DNA from: Chromera velia
Lineage: Eukaryota; Sar; Chromeraceae
DNA: 16,545 bases
Direction of reading: 5' to 3'
Assembly: GCA_018398765.1 (NCBI GenBank)
Contig: JAHBMJ010002017.1
Coordinates: forward strand, 6,900 to 23,444
A program made the position numbers and the translations under genes. The notes beneath the pieces are model-generated. The model was given only the letters and a program-made list of their open reading frames with translations. It was not told where the DNA came from and did not search any database. Of the stretch, positions 1-8,023 are shown one piece after another; the first letter of the stretch is position 1, and each line of letters opens with the position of its first letter.

Positions 1-62
1 CCCCCCCCCCCCCCTCTCTCTCTCTCTCTGTATGTATGTGTGTGTGCATGTGTGTGTATGTG
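1..62. repeat. Simple-sequence block: C14, (TC)n, TG-rich
   Basis: The window opens with 14 consecutive C, then (TC)n to about 29, then TG-rich sequence to about 62. Such a homopolymer/microsatellite junction is prone to assembly collapse and may mark a contig edge. It does not resemble a telomere repeat. Confidence 0.9.
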
Positions 63-78
63 CGTTACCGAAACAGAT

Positions 79-207
79 CTACCTGGTGACTCTATGTAGG
101 GTCCTCTGTGTCGAGTTGGGGGGCTGATTGCCGGCTTGGGAGGCCTCCCGGGCGGAGGCGCAGGTCCAATGGGATCGGGGGAGGGGCTTCGGTATTCTTC
201 TCTTAGC
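79..207 (-). CDS. Candidate downstream exon of the 549-1616 gene (low confidence)
   Basis: On the minus strand a CT-rich tract (complement of roughly 213-256) runs into TGTGGGTGCAG and then an open segment from 207 down to a TAG at 79-81. This is one of the best acceptor-like sites on this strand. In phase 0 the segment gives about 42 residues rich in Arg, Pro and Ser, with no recognised domain. A phase-compatible donor is ATG|GTTAGT at 684/683 inside the 549-1616 ORF; splicing there would replace the last 44 residues of that ORF. A second frame is also open through the same segment and is proline-rich. The exon rests on splice-like signals only. Confidence 0.25.
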   Translation of the reverse strand, partial: AKRRIPKPLPRSHWTCASAREASQAGNQPPNSTQRTLHRVTR

Positions 208-548
208 CTGCACCCACACAGATAGAATGGAGATGGGGAGAGAGAGAGAGAGAAAGAGTCTACTGACAAAGTCAACGCACAGCAGGTGGGGATATGGAGG
301 AGAGCTTCCAAAGAGAAAGAGCCTGTGGATGGATGATGGACGGAAGCACACCCGCTCTGCACTCCACTTGCAAATGTTCCTCGTGTTTTTTTTTTTCCCT
401 TCTTTTTTTCGGTTGCGCGGAAATGAAAAAGGAGGAAGAAAGGACGAGAAGCCGATGACGAGGAAAGGGACAGTATAGAGACAAAACAGAAAGGAGGGAG
501 TGGATAGAGAGAAATGGAAAAAAGTCGTTTTAAAGAACTGCAAACAAG

Positions 549-1616
549 CTATTGAGATAAATGTGATGGGTCTCCACCATGGAAAGGTGTTTTCCCTTGC
601 GTCCCGTCCTTTTTTTTTTCATATTCTGTACCCCACATATGGCAGGAAAAAAACAAAAACGCGCCCCTTCCCTCAGAACTAACCATCAGAGCATCATTGT
701 GCCCCCCCACTCCTCCCTGGGCCCTGACGAACAAACGTTCCTCGCGCCCCCACGGCAGGACTTCCTCGTCCACCTCAAGAATTCTTCCGGCCCCTGCTAG
801 AAGAGGGGGGGGGGGGTTCTGTACATCCTCCCGACCTCTGCCTCCTTCTGGTTTTACAACCACCTGCCTTCTCACCACCCTCTCACCGCACTCCATCTCC
901 GTCTCCCCTCCCTCTTTGGTTTCTAACTTCAGAGACGGTAAACGGAAGGAAACGACGCGCATCCCGAGACGGGCAGCAAGACACGCCACCTGCCCCTTGT
1001 CTCCTTCCGTCTCCACGGTAACCACCAGACTCCCCGGCGTTGCCGAAGAAAGAAAACTGAACATCAGGGTGCCCAATCGCGTCTCGGAGACAAAAAAGGG
1101 GTACATCAACCCCGCAAAAGGAAAATCAGGAGCATCAAGCAAACCCTCAAAAGGGTACCTGGGGTTGTACCTATTCTCCCGACGTGTATAGAATGGATAC
1201 ACCCATCCTGTGAAGGGCATGTCAACCTCCCCCCCAGGACCGTCTATGAGTCTCTCTGCGTGTCTGAAGATTCTCTTCAACAAATTCGTTCGCTTCTTTT
1301 CGTATCGCAACTTCATCACGGCCCACGGAACGTTCACGTACAGCGCAATGGAGACCAACACGAGGGTGACAAACAAGATGAAACTTTTCCAGAGACGCCC
1401 GTCATGTCTCAAGACTGCATTTTTCAGATTGATCAGTTTCCGCAATGTCACCTTCCGGATCTTCTTCCAGACTGTCTCCTTCCCAACAAAGCGAAGATAG
1501 AAAACCCTCACTGGTCCCGCAACCCTCTTTTCCCAAAATCGTGCCAGCCGAGTCCGGACTACCTTAGTCAGCCCAAACTGAGCTGCCAAAGAGTGACGCG
1601 GGGTCTCAGACACCAT
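549..1616 (-). CDS. Basic single-pass membrane protein with a degenerate methyltransferase-like C-terminal region
   Basis: An open frame of 355 residues. The ATG at 1616-1614 has an in-frame TAA four codons upstream, so the start is bounded. Residues 1-76 are strongly basic (many Arg/Lys), followed by one clear hydrophobic segment at about 77-101, suggesting a type II, cytoplasm-in anchor. Next comes an aromatic stretch with recurring PFxGxxYPF (residues 134-142 and 166-174) and a related YPFEG at 154-158. Residues 196-224 (GSLVVTVETEG, then AARLGMRVVSF) have the spacing of motif I and strand 2 of FkbM/class I SAM methyltransferases, but the acidic DxGxN core is not intact. Residues 296-311 (FVRAQGG...NDAL) loosely recall the later D-x-E/Q-G-x-E segment. 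The tail after residue 311 is low complexity; a GTTAGT donor there suggests it may be intronic. A run of 12 G at 805-816 lies inside the frame. Function unknown; the family link is weak. Confidence 0.6.
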   Translation of the reverse strand: MVSETPRHSLAAQFGLTKVVRTRLARFWEKRVAGPVRVFYLRFVGKETVWKKIRKVTLRKLINLKNAVLRHDGRLWKSFILFVTLVLVSIALYVNVPWAVMKLRYEKKRTNLLKRIFRHAERLIDGPGGEVDMPFTGWVYPFYTRRENRYNPRYPFEGLLDAPDFPFAGLMYPFFVSETRLGTLMFSFLSSATPGSLVVTVETEGDKGQVACLAARLGMRVVSFRLPSLKLETKEGGETEMECGERVVRRQVVVKPEGGRGREDVQNPPPPLLAGAGRILEVDEEVLPWGREERLFVRAQGGVGGHNDALMVSSEGRGAFLFFSCHMWGTEYEKKKDGTQGKTPFHGGDPSHLSQ

Positions 1617-1861
1617 CTCACCAACTTAAGCCAGTCAAGTCACCTCCCTCTCATCCAGCGTTTTTCCTGGAGACGTCCGTATAGCTGACTTCCGGTACAG
1701 GAGAAATTGTTATTTTTAACTGCACCTTGCAGAGTTCGCTTCAATATTAGAGCGACCACTCAGTCACCACTGTCTGTCAGACAGCCTCCGAGGAAGTTAA
1801 AGTGGACCGTTATGGACCGTTACTGTGGACGTCAGAGTGATGATCGATCCCATTCAATGAT

Positions 1862-1987
1862 CCGACCGCCGGTCCGGCGCGCGGCCGGCGCCGCGGCCGG
1901 ATTGCCCCGGCCGGCGCGCGCGGCCGAACTTGCATGCATGGCCGGGCCCCGGCCGGAATGTCCGCGGGCCGCCGCCGGCCCGCGGGG
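1862..1987. promoter_or_regulatory. Hyper-GC palindromic island between divergent genes
   Basis: About 125 bp composed largely of GGCCGG, GCGCGC and CCGCGG, with near-copies of CGGCGCGCGGCCG at both ends of the first half and a TGCATGCATG core. Base composition changes abruptly at both edges. An ORF on the opposite strand is only a by-product of the composition (Ala/Arg/Pro/Gly rich). It could be an unmethylated CpG-type promoter island or a Z-DNA/cruciform-prone element. Confidence 0.6.
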
Positions 1988-2039
1988 TATCATGCAGTTT
2001 GTCTCCCCAGCTCTATACTGCACTCCATCAATTGATAGC

Positions 2040-2065
2040 CTTTGACCAGGGAAGGCTGGTCAAAG
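2040..2065. promoter_or_regulatory. 10-bp perfect inverted repeat upstream of the Mpv17-family gene
   Basis: CTTTGACCAG at 2040-2049 and CTGGTCAAAG at 2056-2065 are exact reverse complements separated by GGAAGG. The site lies about 100 bp upstream of the ATG. The geometry would suit a dimeric transcription-factor site or a 5'-UTR hairpin. Confidence 0.5.
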
Positions 2066-2165
2066 CAGGAACTATAATCTGGTGAAATACAGTCCTGCAG
2101 CTGTCGTGTAGACACTTCTGAAACGTCTTCAAACGGTTCTCTTCCAGCGGCCTTGTGTAGAAGAG

Positions 2166-4775
2166 ATGGCGGGGGGGGGGGTCCGCCGTCTCCGTGAAAG
2201 CTTGAGGGGCATGTCGAAGGATGTGGCGCTTGCCGCGATCTCTTCTCCTTTGATCTTTGCGATGGGTGACGTGATGGCTCAGAGAATGGAGACGACCAGA
2301 TGCCAAAACGAGAAGGAGGAAGGAGAGCGTCTGGAGTTCAAAGCGGCGTCTCTGAACTTGGAAAGGACGATGGTGGTCGGGTCACAAGGACTGCTCTTGA
2401 ACGGTTGGTGACGCACATATATGGGGAACCACAACGTGCCCCGTCTACGTCCTTGAGAGTGCCTTACCGTCTCTCGTTACCCGATGCCTGGACTGACTTT
2501 TCGTGTGTGTCGTCTCCTGACTCGGCATTCCCGTCTCCTTCATCCAGTCCGGTCTCTTCTCTTCCCTCTCCGTCTCTGCCAGTCTCTTGTCTGGCATCGT
2601 TTCTCACTTCCCGTCCCTTTCTCTACTCCTTCTGTGTCACTCTGTGTCTCTGTCTCTTTCCCGGTGCCCTCTTTGCCCATTCGCAGTCTCCCATCTTTTC
2701 CTTCTCCCCTTCTGTCTGCGTGTCTTGTCTGTCCCCTCCCCCCCTGTCCGTCTCTGGTTTGTTCTGCCCATCCTGCTGTCCGTCTCTGGTCCTGTTCCGT
2801 CTCCCGTTGTGCGTCGCTTCCTTGACTGATTCCGTTTCTTCCTGTCTGCTTGATGCAACAGAAGGGGAGACTCTTTGTATTTTCTCAACTGGATATGTAA
2901 CAACAAACAGCATTTCTACTCGACCTGCCTCCCAGGTTTGCCTGCCGCCTGCCCACCAGGGTACTCTTTCGTTAACAGTGTGGGCATGGATCTACCTGCA
3001 CTGTACGGCATGAGACGTGTCTTTTTTTTTTTTGTCTGGCTGGAAAGACGAACATAAATTTTAAAAATTGCGATCGTATTGCTCATCCCTCTCGGTCGCT
3101 CGATGAGTGGTTGGATACAGGTTTAATGTTGCCTGTGTTCTATCGGGGACTGGATCACTGGTTTGGAGACACGACAAAACAGGCAAACTGGAGAATGGGT
3201 GAGTGGAGCAAGTTTCGAATGAGAATTCTGTTCCTGTTGTTCTTGTTTGGAGACACGATAAAACAGGCCCAGCAGACTTACAACCACTTTCTTCCGTAAG
3301 CATTTGGTGTGGCTGGCTGGGTGGGTGGGGGGAGAGGAAAGGAATCTGGAGTCCCTCAGCATGGACTGCTTCTGCTGTCGTTGAGGACACACGTACAGGG
3401 CGCACGTGTGCCGTCAATGATGACCACGTGGCGGTGATGTGCGCGCGTTTTGTGTTTGGCGCGGGTGTGAGCACACGTACGGGCGTTGACGTCTACTTCG
3501 ATGATATCCATATTCCTTCCTTCCCACGTCTTTGCCCGCGTTAATTATGAAGGTTTTGGTCTTTTTGTGGTCTAATGTAGAGGCAAAAAAATGGCTTTTC
3601 TGTCATCTTTGAGTTCGCTTTTTCTGATGAACGCCCCTCTTTCTTTCCTTTACCTGATTTTTCTGCAGGTGTTGCCAAGAAAATACTCGCCACCCAGGTG
3701 GTGTACATGCCTGTGTCAACAGCCCTCTTCCTTCTGGTCACTCCGCTGTTGGAAGTTCTGGTTGGAACGGCAGGGAGACGGGGAGGGTGGGGGGCAGTCT
3801 CCTCAAGTCCCTCCTCTCCCTCTTCCTCTATCTCTTCTCCTCGTTCATCGCCTTCGTCTTCTCCGACTCCCTCTTCCTCCTCCTCCTCCTCACCCCTTTC
3901 ATCACAAATAGAGGGGCAGACTGAGACAACTTGGAGAGGCAGCTTGGAAACGGGATTAGAAAAAGGTCTCGCAGACCTGAGGGGGGGATTTTGGCACTGC
4001 TACCTGACAAGCTGGTGGTTTTGGCCGATCAGTGATGCCATCAATTTTCGGTCAGTCGGCCAGTCAGTCAGGTTTTTTGCAAGAATTGTCTCACACTGGT
4101 TTGGGAACAAAGTTTACACAAAAGAATGTGGTGTTGCTGTTTCTTCAGCAAAAAGCTCTGTCTGTTCTCCCTTTCTTAGTGTTTTTTTCTTCTTCGACGC
4201 TTTCCCCTTCTCGGCCCGCCGTCGTTTTGTTTTTTCTTTTCATTGATTGTCTAGTTCCTCCCATTTTCGGTTGATTCTCCACAAATGAGTTTTTTTGGCT
4301 CTGAGGAGAGTTGTGGTTTTGGACAGTCCCTTCAAGCACGCGCGCATCCCTGCATGAATAAGAAAGAAAGAGTATGTGAGTGAGTGAGTGAGTGAGTGAG
4401 TGAGTGTGTGTGTGTGTGTGTATGTGTGTGTGTGTGTGTGAGTGCGTGCGCAGACTAATTCCATTATCCTACCGTCCTTTGTGGGACTCTGTCATCGACA
4501 TCGTGTGGACTTCCTTCATGAGTGACGCTGCTCATCCTGCGTCTGCCTCCGAGGAGCAGAAGAGTGGGCAGCAGAACGAACGCACCGCAGCAGAGGCAGT
4601 CAGGAAGGGGCTTCCAGACGACAGTCGCACCGCCACTGCGCGCCCCAGTCAAAGCGAAGGGGGCTCGGCGATTCCTTGGCCACTGTGGGAGTCTTGGCAA
4701 GATCCGAACGGGAGGCCGTCTTTTTGGATACGTCTGTTTCAGTACGTGCAGAAGGTGCGGACCGATACTAAATAA
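2166..4775 (+). CDS. Mpv17/PMP22 family membrane protein, four exons, complete
   Basis: Read as exons 2166-2403, 3121-3198, 3669-4050 and 4454-4775. All three introns are GT...AG and the split codons close exactly (aac G|gt, atg G|GT, CG|A), giving 1020 nt and 339 residues plus TAA. The family comprises small four-helix proteins of inner mitochondrial, peroxisomal or plastid membranes, associated with channel-like or metabolite-handling roles. Visible marks: GDVMAQ near residues 34-39, a G...FYRGLD block at 80-91, AKKILATQ at 108-115 (the usual Asp of the family's DQ is Thr here), SWWFWP with INF at 220-232, then IPLSYR at 235-240 and W-T-S-F-M-S at 251-256, matching the WP..NF..VP..R signature. 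A Ser/Pro-rich insertion spans about 150-183, and a hydrophilic tail of about 82 residues follows the family domain. The ATG has purines at -3 and +4 and is followed by G11, encoding Gly3-5. Met16 is an alternative start. No targeting peptide is clear. Confidence 0.9.
2404..3120 (+). other. Intron 1 of the Mpv17-family gene, CT-rich
   Basis: Bounded by GTTGGT at 2404 and ATACAG at 3120, phase 1. Most of 2450-2850 is pyrimidine-rich on the coding strand and built from CCGTCTC/TCTCTG words; the 15-mer CTGTCCGTCTCTGGT occurs at 2744-2758 and 2776-2790. The long open frames across it come from this composition and show no domain. Confidence 0.75.
3245..3268 (+). repeat. Intronic near-copy of part of exon 2
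   Basis: Positions 3245-3268 match exon 2 positions 3161-3184 at 23 of 24 bases. The offset is 84 nt, which keeps the reading frame (GDTTKQA in the exon, GDTIKQA in the copy). It lies inside intron 2, just past the GTGAGT donor at 3199. Reading on without splicing meets a stop at 3297. Confidence 0.8.
4375..4440 (+). repeat. (TGAG)n-(TG)n microsatellite abutting the intron 3 acceptor
   Basis: (TGAG)n runs from about 4375 to 4405, then (TG)n with one TA interruption to 4440. The acceptor CAG of intron 3 follows at 4451-4453, so the usual pyrimidine tract is replaced by UG repeats in the transcript. Confidence 0.9.
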
Positions 4776-4935
4776 ACAAAAGCAGCGTCTGAGCTAGCAT
4801 CTAAGTTAAAAGTTGTTACTGCAATTATTATACGTATATATTCAAATGCTGTTATATAATTTACTTATATCACCATCATCATACGCCATCGTCATCGGCA
4901 CATAATAAGCGTCTAGCGTTCAACAGGTCACAACA
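4776..4935. other. Short AT-rich spacer after the Mpv17-family gene
   Basis: Downstream of the stop. AATAAA overlaps the stop codon at 4771-4776. The rest is AT-rich with CATCATC/CATCGTCATCG words. No gene is visible. Confidence 0.6.
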
Positions 4936-5023
4936 CGCAAGGCAGATTGTTAAATTTAATGTCAGAATCACAGTCGGGCTTCCAGACAGAAACAACACTC
5001 AGAAAGTCCAGCCCGACCGTCTG

Positions 5024-5647
5024 ATGCATCCTTTCAATTTGAAAAAGAACGGAGAGACAAAGAGAATTCCTCAGTCGATTGTTCAGGTGATTGATCCTCC
5101 AGCACATGCTCCTGCTGGTCAGCCAGATGAGAATGTAGAAGGATCCGAACTTTTTGGTCCTGACTTCTCCGAGATGGCTCCTTCAGCGTCTCGCGAAGGG
5201 AGTTCCGATTCTAGTTCTGACTCTTCTTCTCTTCAGAATGATCGCAGACGCCCCCGCAACTTCTTTTCATGTGATGAAGAGAGTGTCTGCACTGCCCGTC
5301 TTCTTTCTTTTCCTTGTCATGGGCACTCAGTTCAGACAGCAGCGAAAGCAAAGACAAGACCTGATAGAAAGCTTTCTTGTCTTAAGAAGGATAGTTCAGA
5401 TGAGATAGGCAAAACACACGTGTAGGCAGACAAGCGAGAGGTGATGGAAGGGAAATTTGATAGAGTGGGAGATAAAGAGATAGAGAAGTGGGAGCGCTTC
5501 TCTGCATATGGAAAGGAGCTAGGTGAAAGCAGGAAGCGAGACGTACAACCTCTTAACAATCATTCCTTTGATTTGGGTTTTGACTTAAAAATTTGTGAAA
5601 GAAGCAGCGAGAAAAGCAAAAGCGCGTCTGTGTTTGGCAGGGAATAA
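5024..5647 (+). pseudogene. Copia pol linker between integrase and RT, broken
   Basis: One frame covers 5024-5647 with a single TAG stop at 5423-5425. It is hydrophilic and Ser/Asp-rich (for example SSDSSSDSSS near residues 62-71 from the ATG), as expected of the variable segment after copia integrase. The second half (EGKFDRVGDKEIEKWERF) resembles the short 'E...W' block that precedes copia RT. Upstream, the frame stays open to about 4961. Assignment rests on order and composition more than on motifs. Confidence 0.55.
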
Positions 5648-5651
5648 GTTT

Positions 5652-6218
5652 TTCGATCGTCGGATTGTTGAAACTTATGCAAAGACACCAGCCGTCTTTT
5701 CGATTCACATTCTCTTTGTTTTTACTTTATCGATGAGCTAGCAGATTGCTTTTACTGATATTACTTGTGCGTTTCTTCAAGCACCTCTCCCGTCATTGGT
5801 TGGATGCATTAGTGTATGTATGCCTGCATGGCTCCCTCTTGCTGCTCTTTGTCATGGTCTGAAGGCTCGAGCTATCTACATCTTGAAGGTAGCTGCGTAT
5901 GGATTGAAGGACCCGCCTTTGATTTTTGCTCGTTTTCTTTTTCGTGTGTTGATTCGACTTCGATGGTCTGAATTGATGGAAAGTACTTTTATTTTGGTTT
6001 GTTCTGGTCTTTCTCTTCCTTTTCTTCCAACACAAGATGACGCATTAATCACACAAGTGAAGCACGTGAAGGTTGATGGTTTGCTGAGAGTCTCTAAGCA
6101 TATTGACGATGTCGCACTTAGTGATACGTCTCCCAACTCTCTTGCTACCCTCAGAAAGATTACACGCGAGGGACCAATTGAGATAGACGATCCTCAGTTG
6201 CTGACTAACTTGCCTTAG
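5652..6218 (+). pseudogene. Copia reverse transcriptase remnant
   Basis: The frame reads VETYAKTPAVFS, a stop (TAG near 5739), then DITCAFLQAPL, the copia 'D...AFL' catalytic block with the first aspartate kept. KVAAYGLKDPP follows, corresponding to the conserved YGLKQAPR segment. The usual YVDD/FVDD active-site motif appears as HIDD in SKHIDDVALSD near 6097-6128: both aspartates are kept but the aromatic is lost. The frame ends at a TAG at 6216-6218, and the next segment continues in another frame. Confidence 0.8.
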
Positions 6219-6276
6219 AAGCAAGTCGGCTTCAATATGAGAAGATTGGACGATCGCATCTTTCAGGGAAATTTCA

Positions 6277-7068
6277 ATGAACGAATATGTTTTTCTCTCA
6301 TCTCTTCCGAAAGGAAAGGCAAGTGGAGTGGTCGTTGAGAGCGACTTCTCTCCTTCAGAACCGGAGGAAATTGATATGACTTTGGAGGGGACCTACTTGA
6401 AATGGATTGATCATCTGGCCTGGCTCGCTTGTCTTCGTTTCGATTTGGTATTTGCAGCAAGTGGGTTAGCAGCATTCAGTAAGACACCCACAGAGAGACA
6501 TCTTGCTGTCATCATCACTTTAATCCGAATGCATGCAGCACGCCCGAAAGAGATTGTTTTTGTTTCTGTCTCTGATCCCGAACTGTGAATCTTTGTTGAT
6601 AGTGGATTCAAGGGAAAGACGTGCAGTGCTCGATCTGTAGCTTTGATAATCCAGCTTACTGATCGATCCTAAAATTTGCGTTGTTGGCTTAACATTCTTG
6701 ATTAGGCCACACATAGAGAGAAGCGACTAGTATTGTCAGCACCTAGTGGAGAGCTGCTTACTATCCGCACTGGTCTGAAAAGACTACCGCTCCTTGTCCA
6801 TTCTCTTTGAATTCTGTTTCATTCTTTGAGTGTATGTATATTCAAGGATAGTGCGACTTCCCTCGGTCAGACAGAGTCGGGTGTCAGCAAGAAAGAACAA
6901 GGATTGACAGGAATTCTGAAGTGGTGTGCACAGGAACTTGGCGGAATGGATATGAAGCTTCAGCATGTTTTTGGTGAACGTGAGCAGCTTGCTGATGGAC
7001 TTACAAAATGGAAGAAATTCGAGATCACATGGCCTAAAGATTTCGGTCTTGAAGGGCAGTTCCATTGA
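6277..7068 (+). pseudogene. Copia RT C-terminus, connection and RNase H remnant
   Basis: A single frame with about four stops (including TGA at 6586-6588 and TGA near 6808). It contains IDHLAWLACLRFDLVFAAS, matching the copia 'G.L.YL...RPDI.FAV' segment, then an IFVDSGFKG block at RNase H motif I position with its aspartate kept. RLVLSAPSGELL and FKDSATS follow, and finally GEREQLADGLTKW, the diagnostic terminal QLAD.LTK motif of Ty1/copia RNase H. The final stop is at 7066-7068, 41 bp before the polypurine tract. Confidence 0.85.
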
Positions 7069-7109
7069 TTAATAGTCTGTCGACTCCTTCATAAATTGAT
7101 TGAGTCAAC

Positions 7110-7121
7110 AGAGGGGGGGAG
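7110..7121 (+). other. Polypurine tract of the copia remnant
   Basis: AGAGGGGGGGAG directly precedes TTAAGAAGTATTAG. Position just past pol and all-purine composition fit the plus-strand primer site at the inner edge of a 3' LTR. Confidence 0.65.
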
Positions 7122-8023
7122 TTAAGAAGTATTAGTGTGTTATTCAGAAAGAGCCGCGTGAGCCGTCGCCGTATGTACTACCGCTGCAAGGCGAACCACA
7201 GAAATCCGAATTTTGTTAAGCAGATTGTGTTGTACTATGCGCGCGCCTCACGGAGTCGATTAAATTGCGTATTGAATGCAATTTGCTTTTCCAAGTCTGG
7301 TGGACTGCTTTTTATTCTATCCAAATAGCGACTCTGGATTGACAGACTTCTTTAAGATATAACCACTAAACATGATTATTTATTCTTAGTCAGATGCACT
7401 TTCGCTTTGTAAGTTGCGAGTCAACTTGCAACTGGCTTCCTTTGGTTCTTTGCTAACTATCTGGCTCACTAATAATATAGTAAGATACCGTATTTTAAAA
7501 TTTCGGTATAAATTTTAAAAATAAAAGTTTATAATAATTTCAGTTTTTTTGTTGGAGTATGTGTGATAGCTTTTTTTCGTTTTTGAATCCTAGGTGCTAA
7601 CCTATAGGTAGGATAGGATAGGATCTAGGATAGGATTTGGATAGGATAGTATAGGTCTTATAGGATAGGGTTTTATTATATAACTTTTATGTTCCGGGAA
7701 TCCCCGCAGTCCACTGCCAGGTACATCGGTAAGAATTTTATGTGTATTGTACAGTCTATATACAACTGATTACATGCCTTTTTCATTTTTGAGTTATCTG
7801 ATTCATGCATTTATTTTCACATGCAATGATTCGTCAGAGGGCTTGTCACTGATTTATTAGTAATACTCAGACTGTATATGATGGATCTATATCTATCTAT
7901 ATCAGAAACACATCAAGACACAACTTCCATCACACAAGAAGAATTAAGTTAATAGTTAGTAGTTACCTTACATATATACCTCTACAGTTTGGATAGACTA
8001 CTAGGCTCTAACTGCAGTCTATG
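7122..8023. other. Probable 3' LTR remnant followed by AT-rich sequence
   Basis: The first few hundred bases may be the copia 3' LTR, but with no second copy in the window its end cannot be set. An open frame at 7137-7328 has no recognisable domain. The rest is AT-rich with TATATCTATC-type words and a GGATA minisatellite. Confidence 0.45.
7602..7670 (+). repeat. GGATA-type minisatellite
   Basis: About ten imperfect copies of TAGGATA/TAGGTAGGATA in tandem, interrupted by TCTA, TTT and TATAGGTCTTA. It is too degenerate and of the wrong unit to be a telomeric TTTAGGG array. Confidence 0.85.

Larger units (their letters stand above)
1617..2165. promoter_or_regulatory. Divergent intergenic region, probable bidirectional promoter
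   Basis: This 549-bp gap separates the start codons of the minus-strand gene (1616) and the plus-strand Mpv17-family gene (2166), so both promoters should lie here. It holds a tandem 10-bp direct repeat TGGACCGTTA at 1803-1812 and 1813-1822, a GC-rich island at 1862-1987, and an inverted repeat at 2040-2065. I see no convincing TATA box placed for either gene. The promoter role is inferred from gene orientation. Confidence 0.55.
4936..7121 (+). mobile_element. 5'-truncated, degenerate Ty1/copia retrotransposon (pol remnant)
   Basis: Fragments in plus orientation follow Ty1/copia pol order: a post-integrase linker (about 4961-5647), reverse transcriptase (5652-6218), the RT C-terminus with connection and RNase H (6277-7068), then a G-rich polypurine tract (7110-7121). 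The frames change between 5647 and 5652 and between 6218 and 6277, and several in-frame stops occur. No gag, protease or recognisable integrase core is present, and no 5' LTR copy is found in the window. Sequence beginning TTAAGAAGTATTAG after the polypurine tract may be the start of the 3' LTR, without its expected TG. The element cannot be autonomous in this state. Confidence 0.85.

Noticed and set aside
697-1191. 164-codon plus-strand ORF opposite the membrane-protein gene
   Set aside because: Antisense shadow; Ser/Thr/Pro/Arg-rich with no features, while the minus frame has a TM segment and continuous coding character.
1832-2023. 63-codon minus-strand ORF across the GC island
   Set aside because: Ala/Arg/Gly/Pro composition follows directly from GGCC/GCGC sequence; no start context or domain.
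2300-3013. 237-codon plus-strand ORF overlapping exon 1 and intron 1
   Set aside because: Made of Ser/Leu/Pro/Cys from CT-rich sequence; the family exons and splice phases place an intron here.
3161-3268. CRISPR-like direct repeats
   Set aside because: Only two copies, eukaryotic gene context, and part of a coding exon.
3203-3544. 113-codon ORF in intron 2 ending in VDVYFDDIHIP
   Set aside because: The C-terminal part looks slightly protein-like, but the frame is not used by the exons, the flanking splice phases skip it, and no domain is identifiable.
7602-7670. Possible interstitial telomere array
   Set aside because: The unit is GGATA-like, not TTTAGGG/TTAGGG, and it is too irregular.
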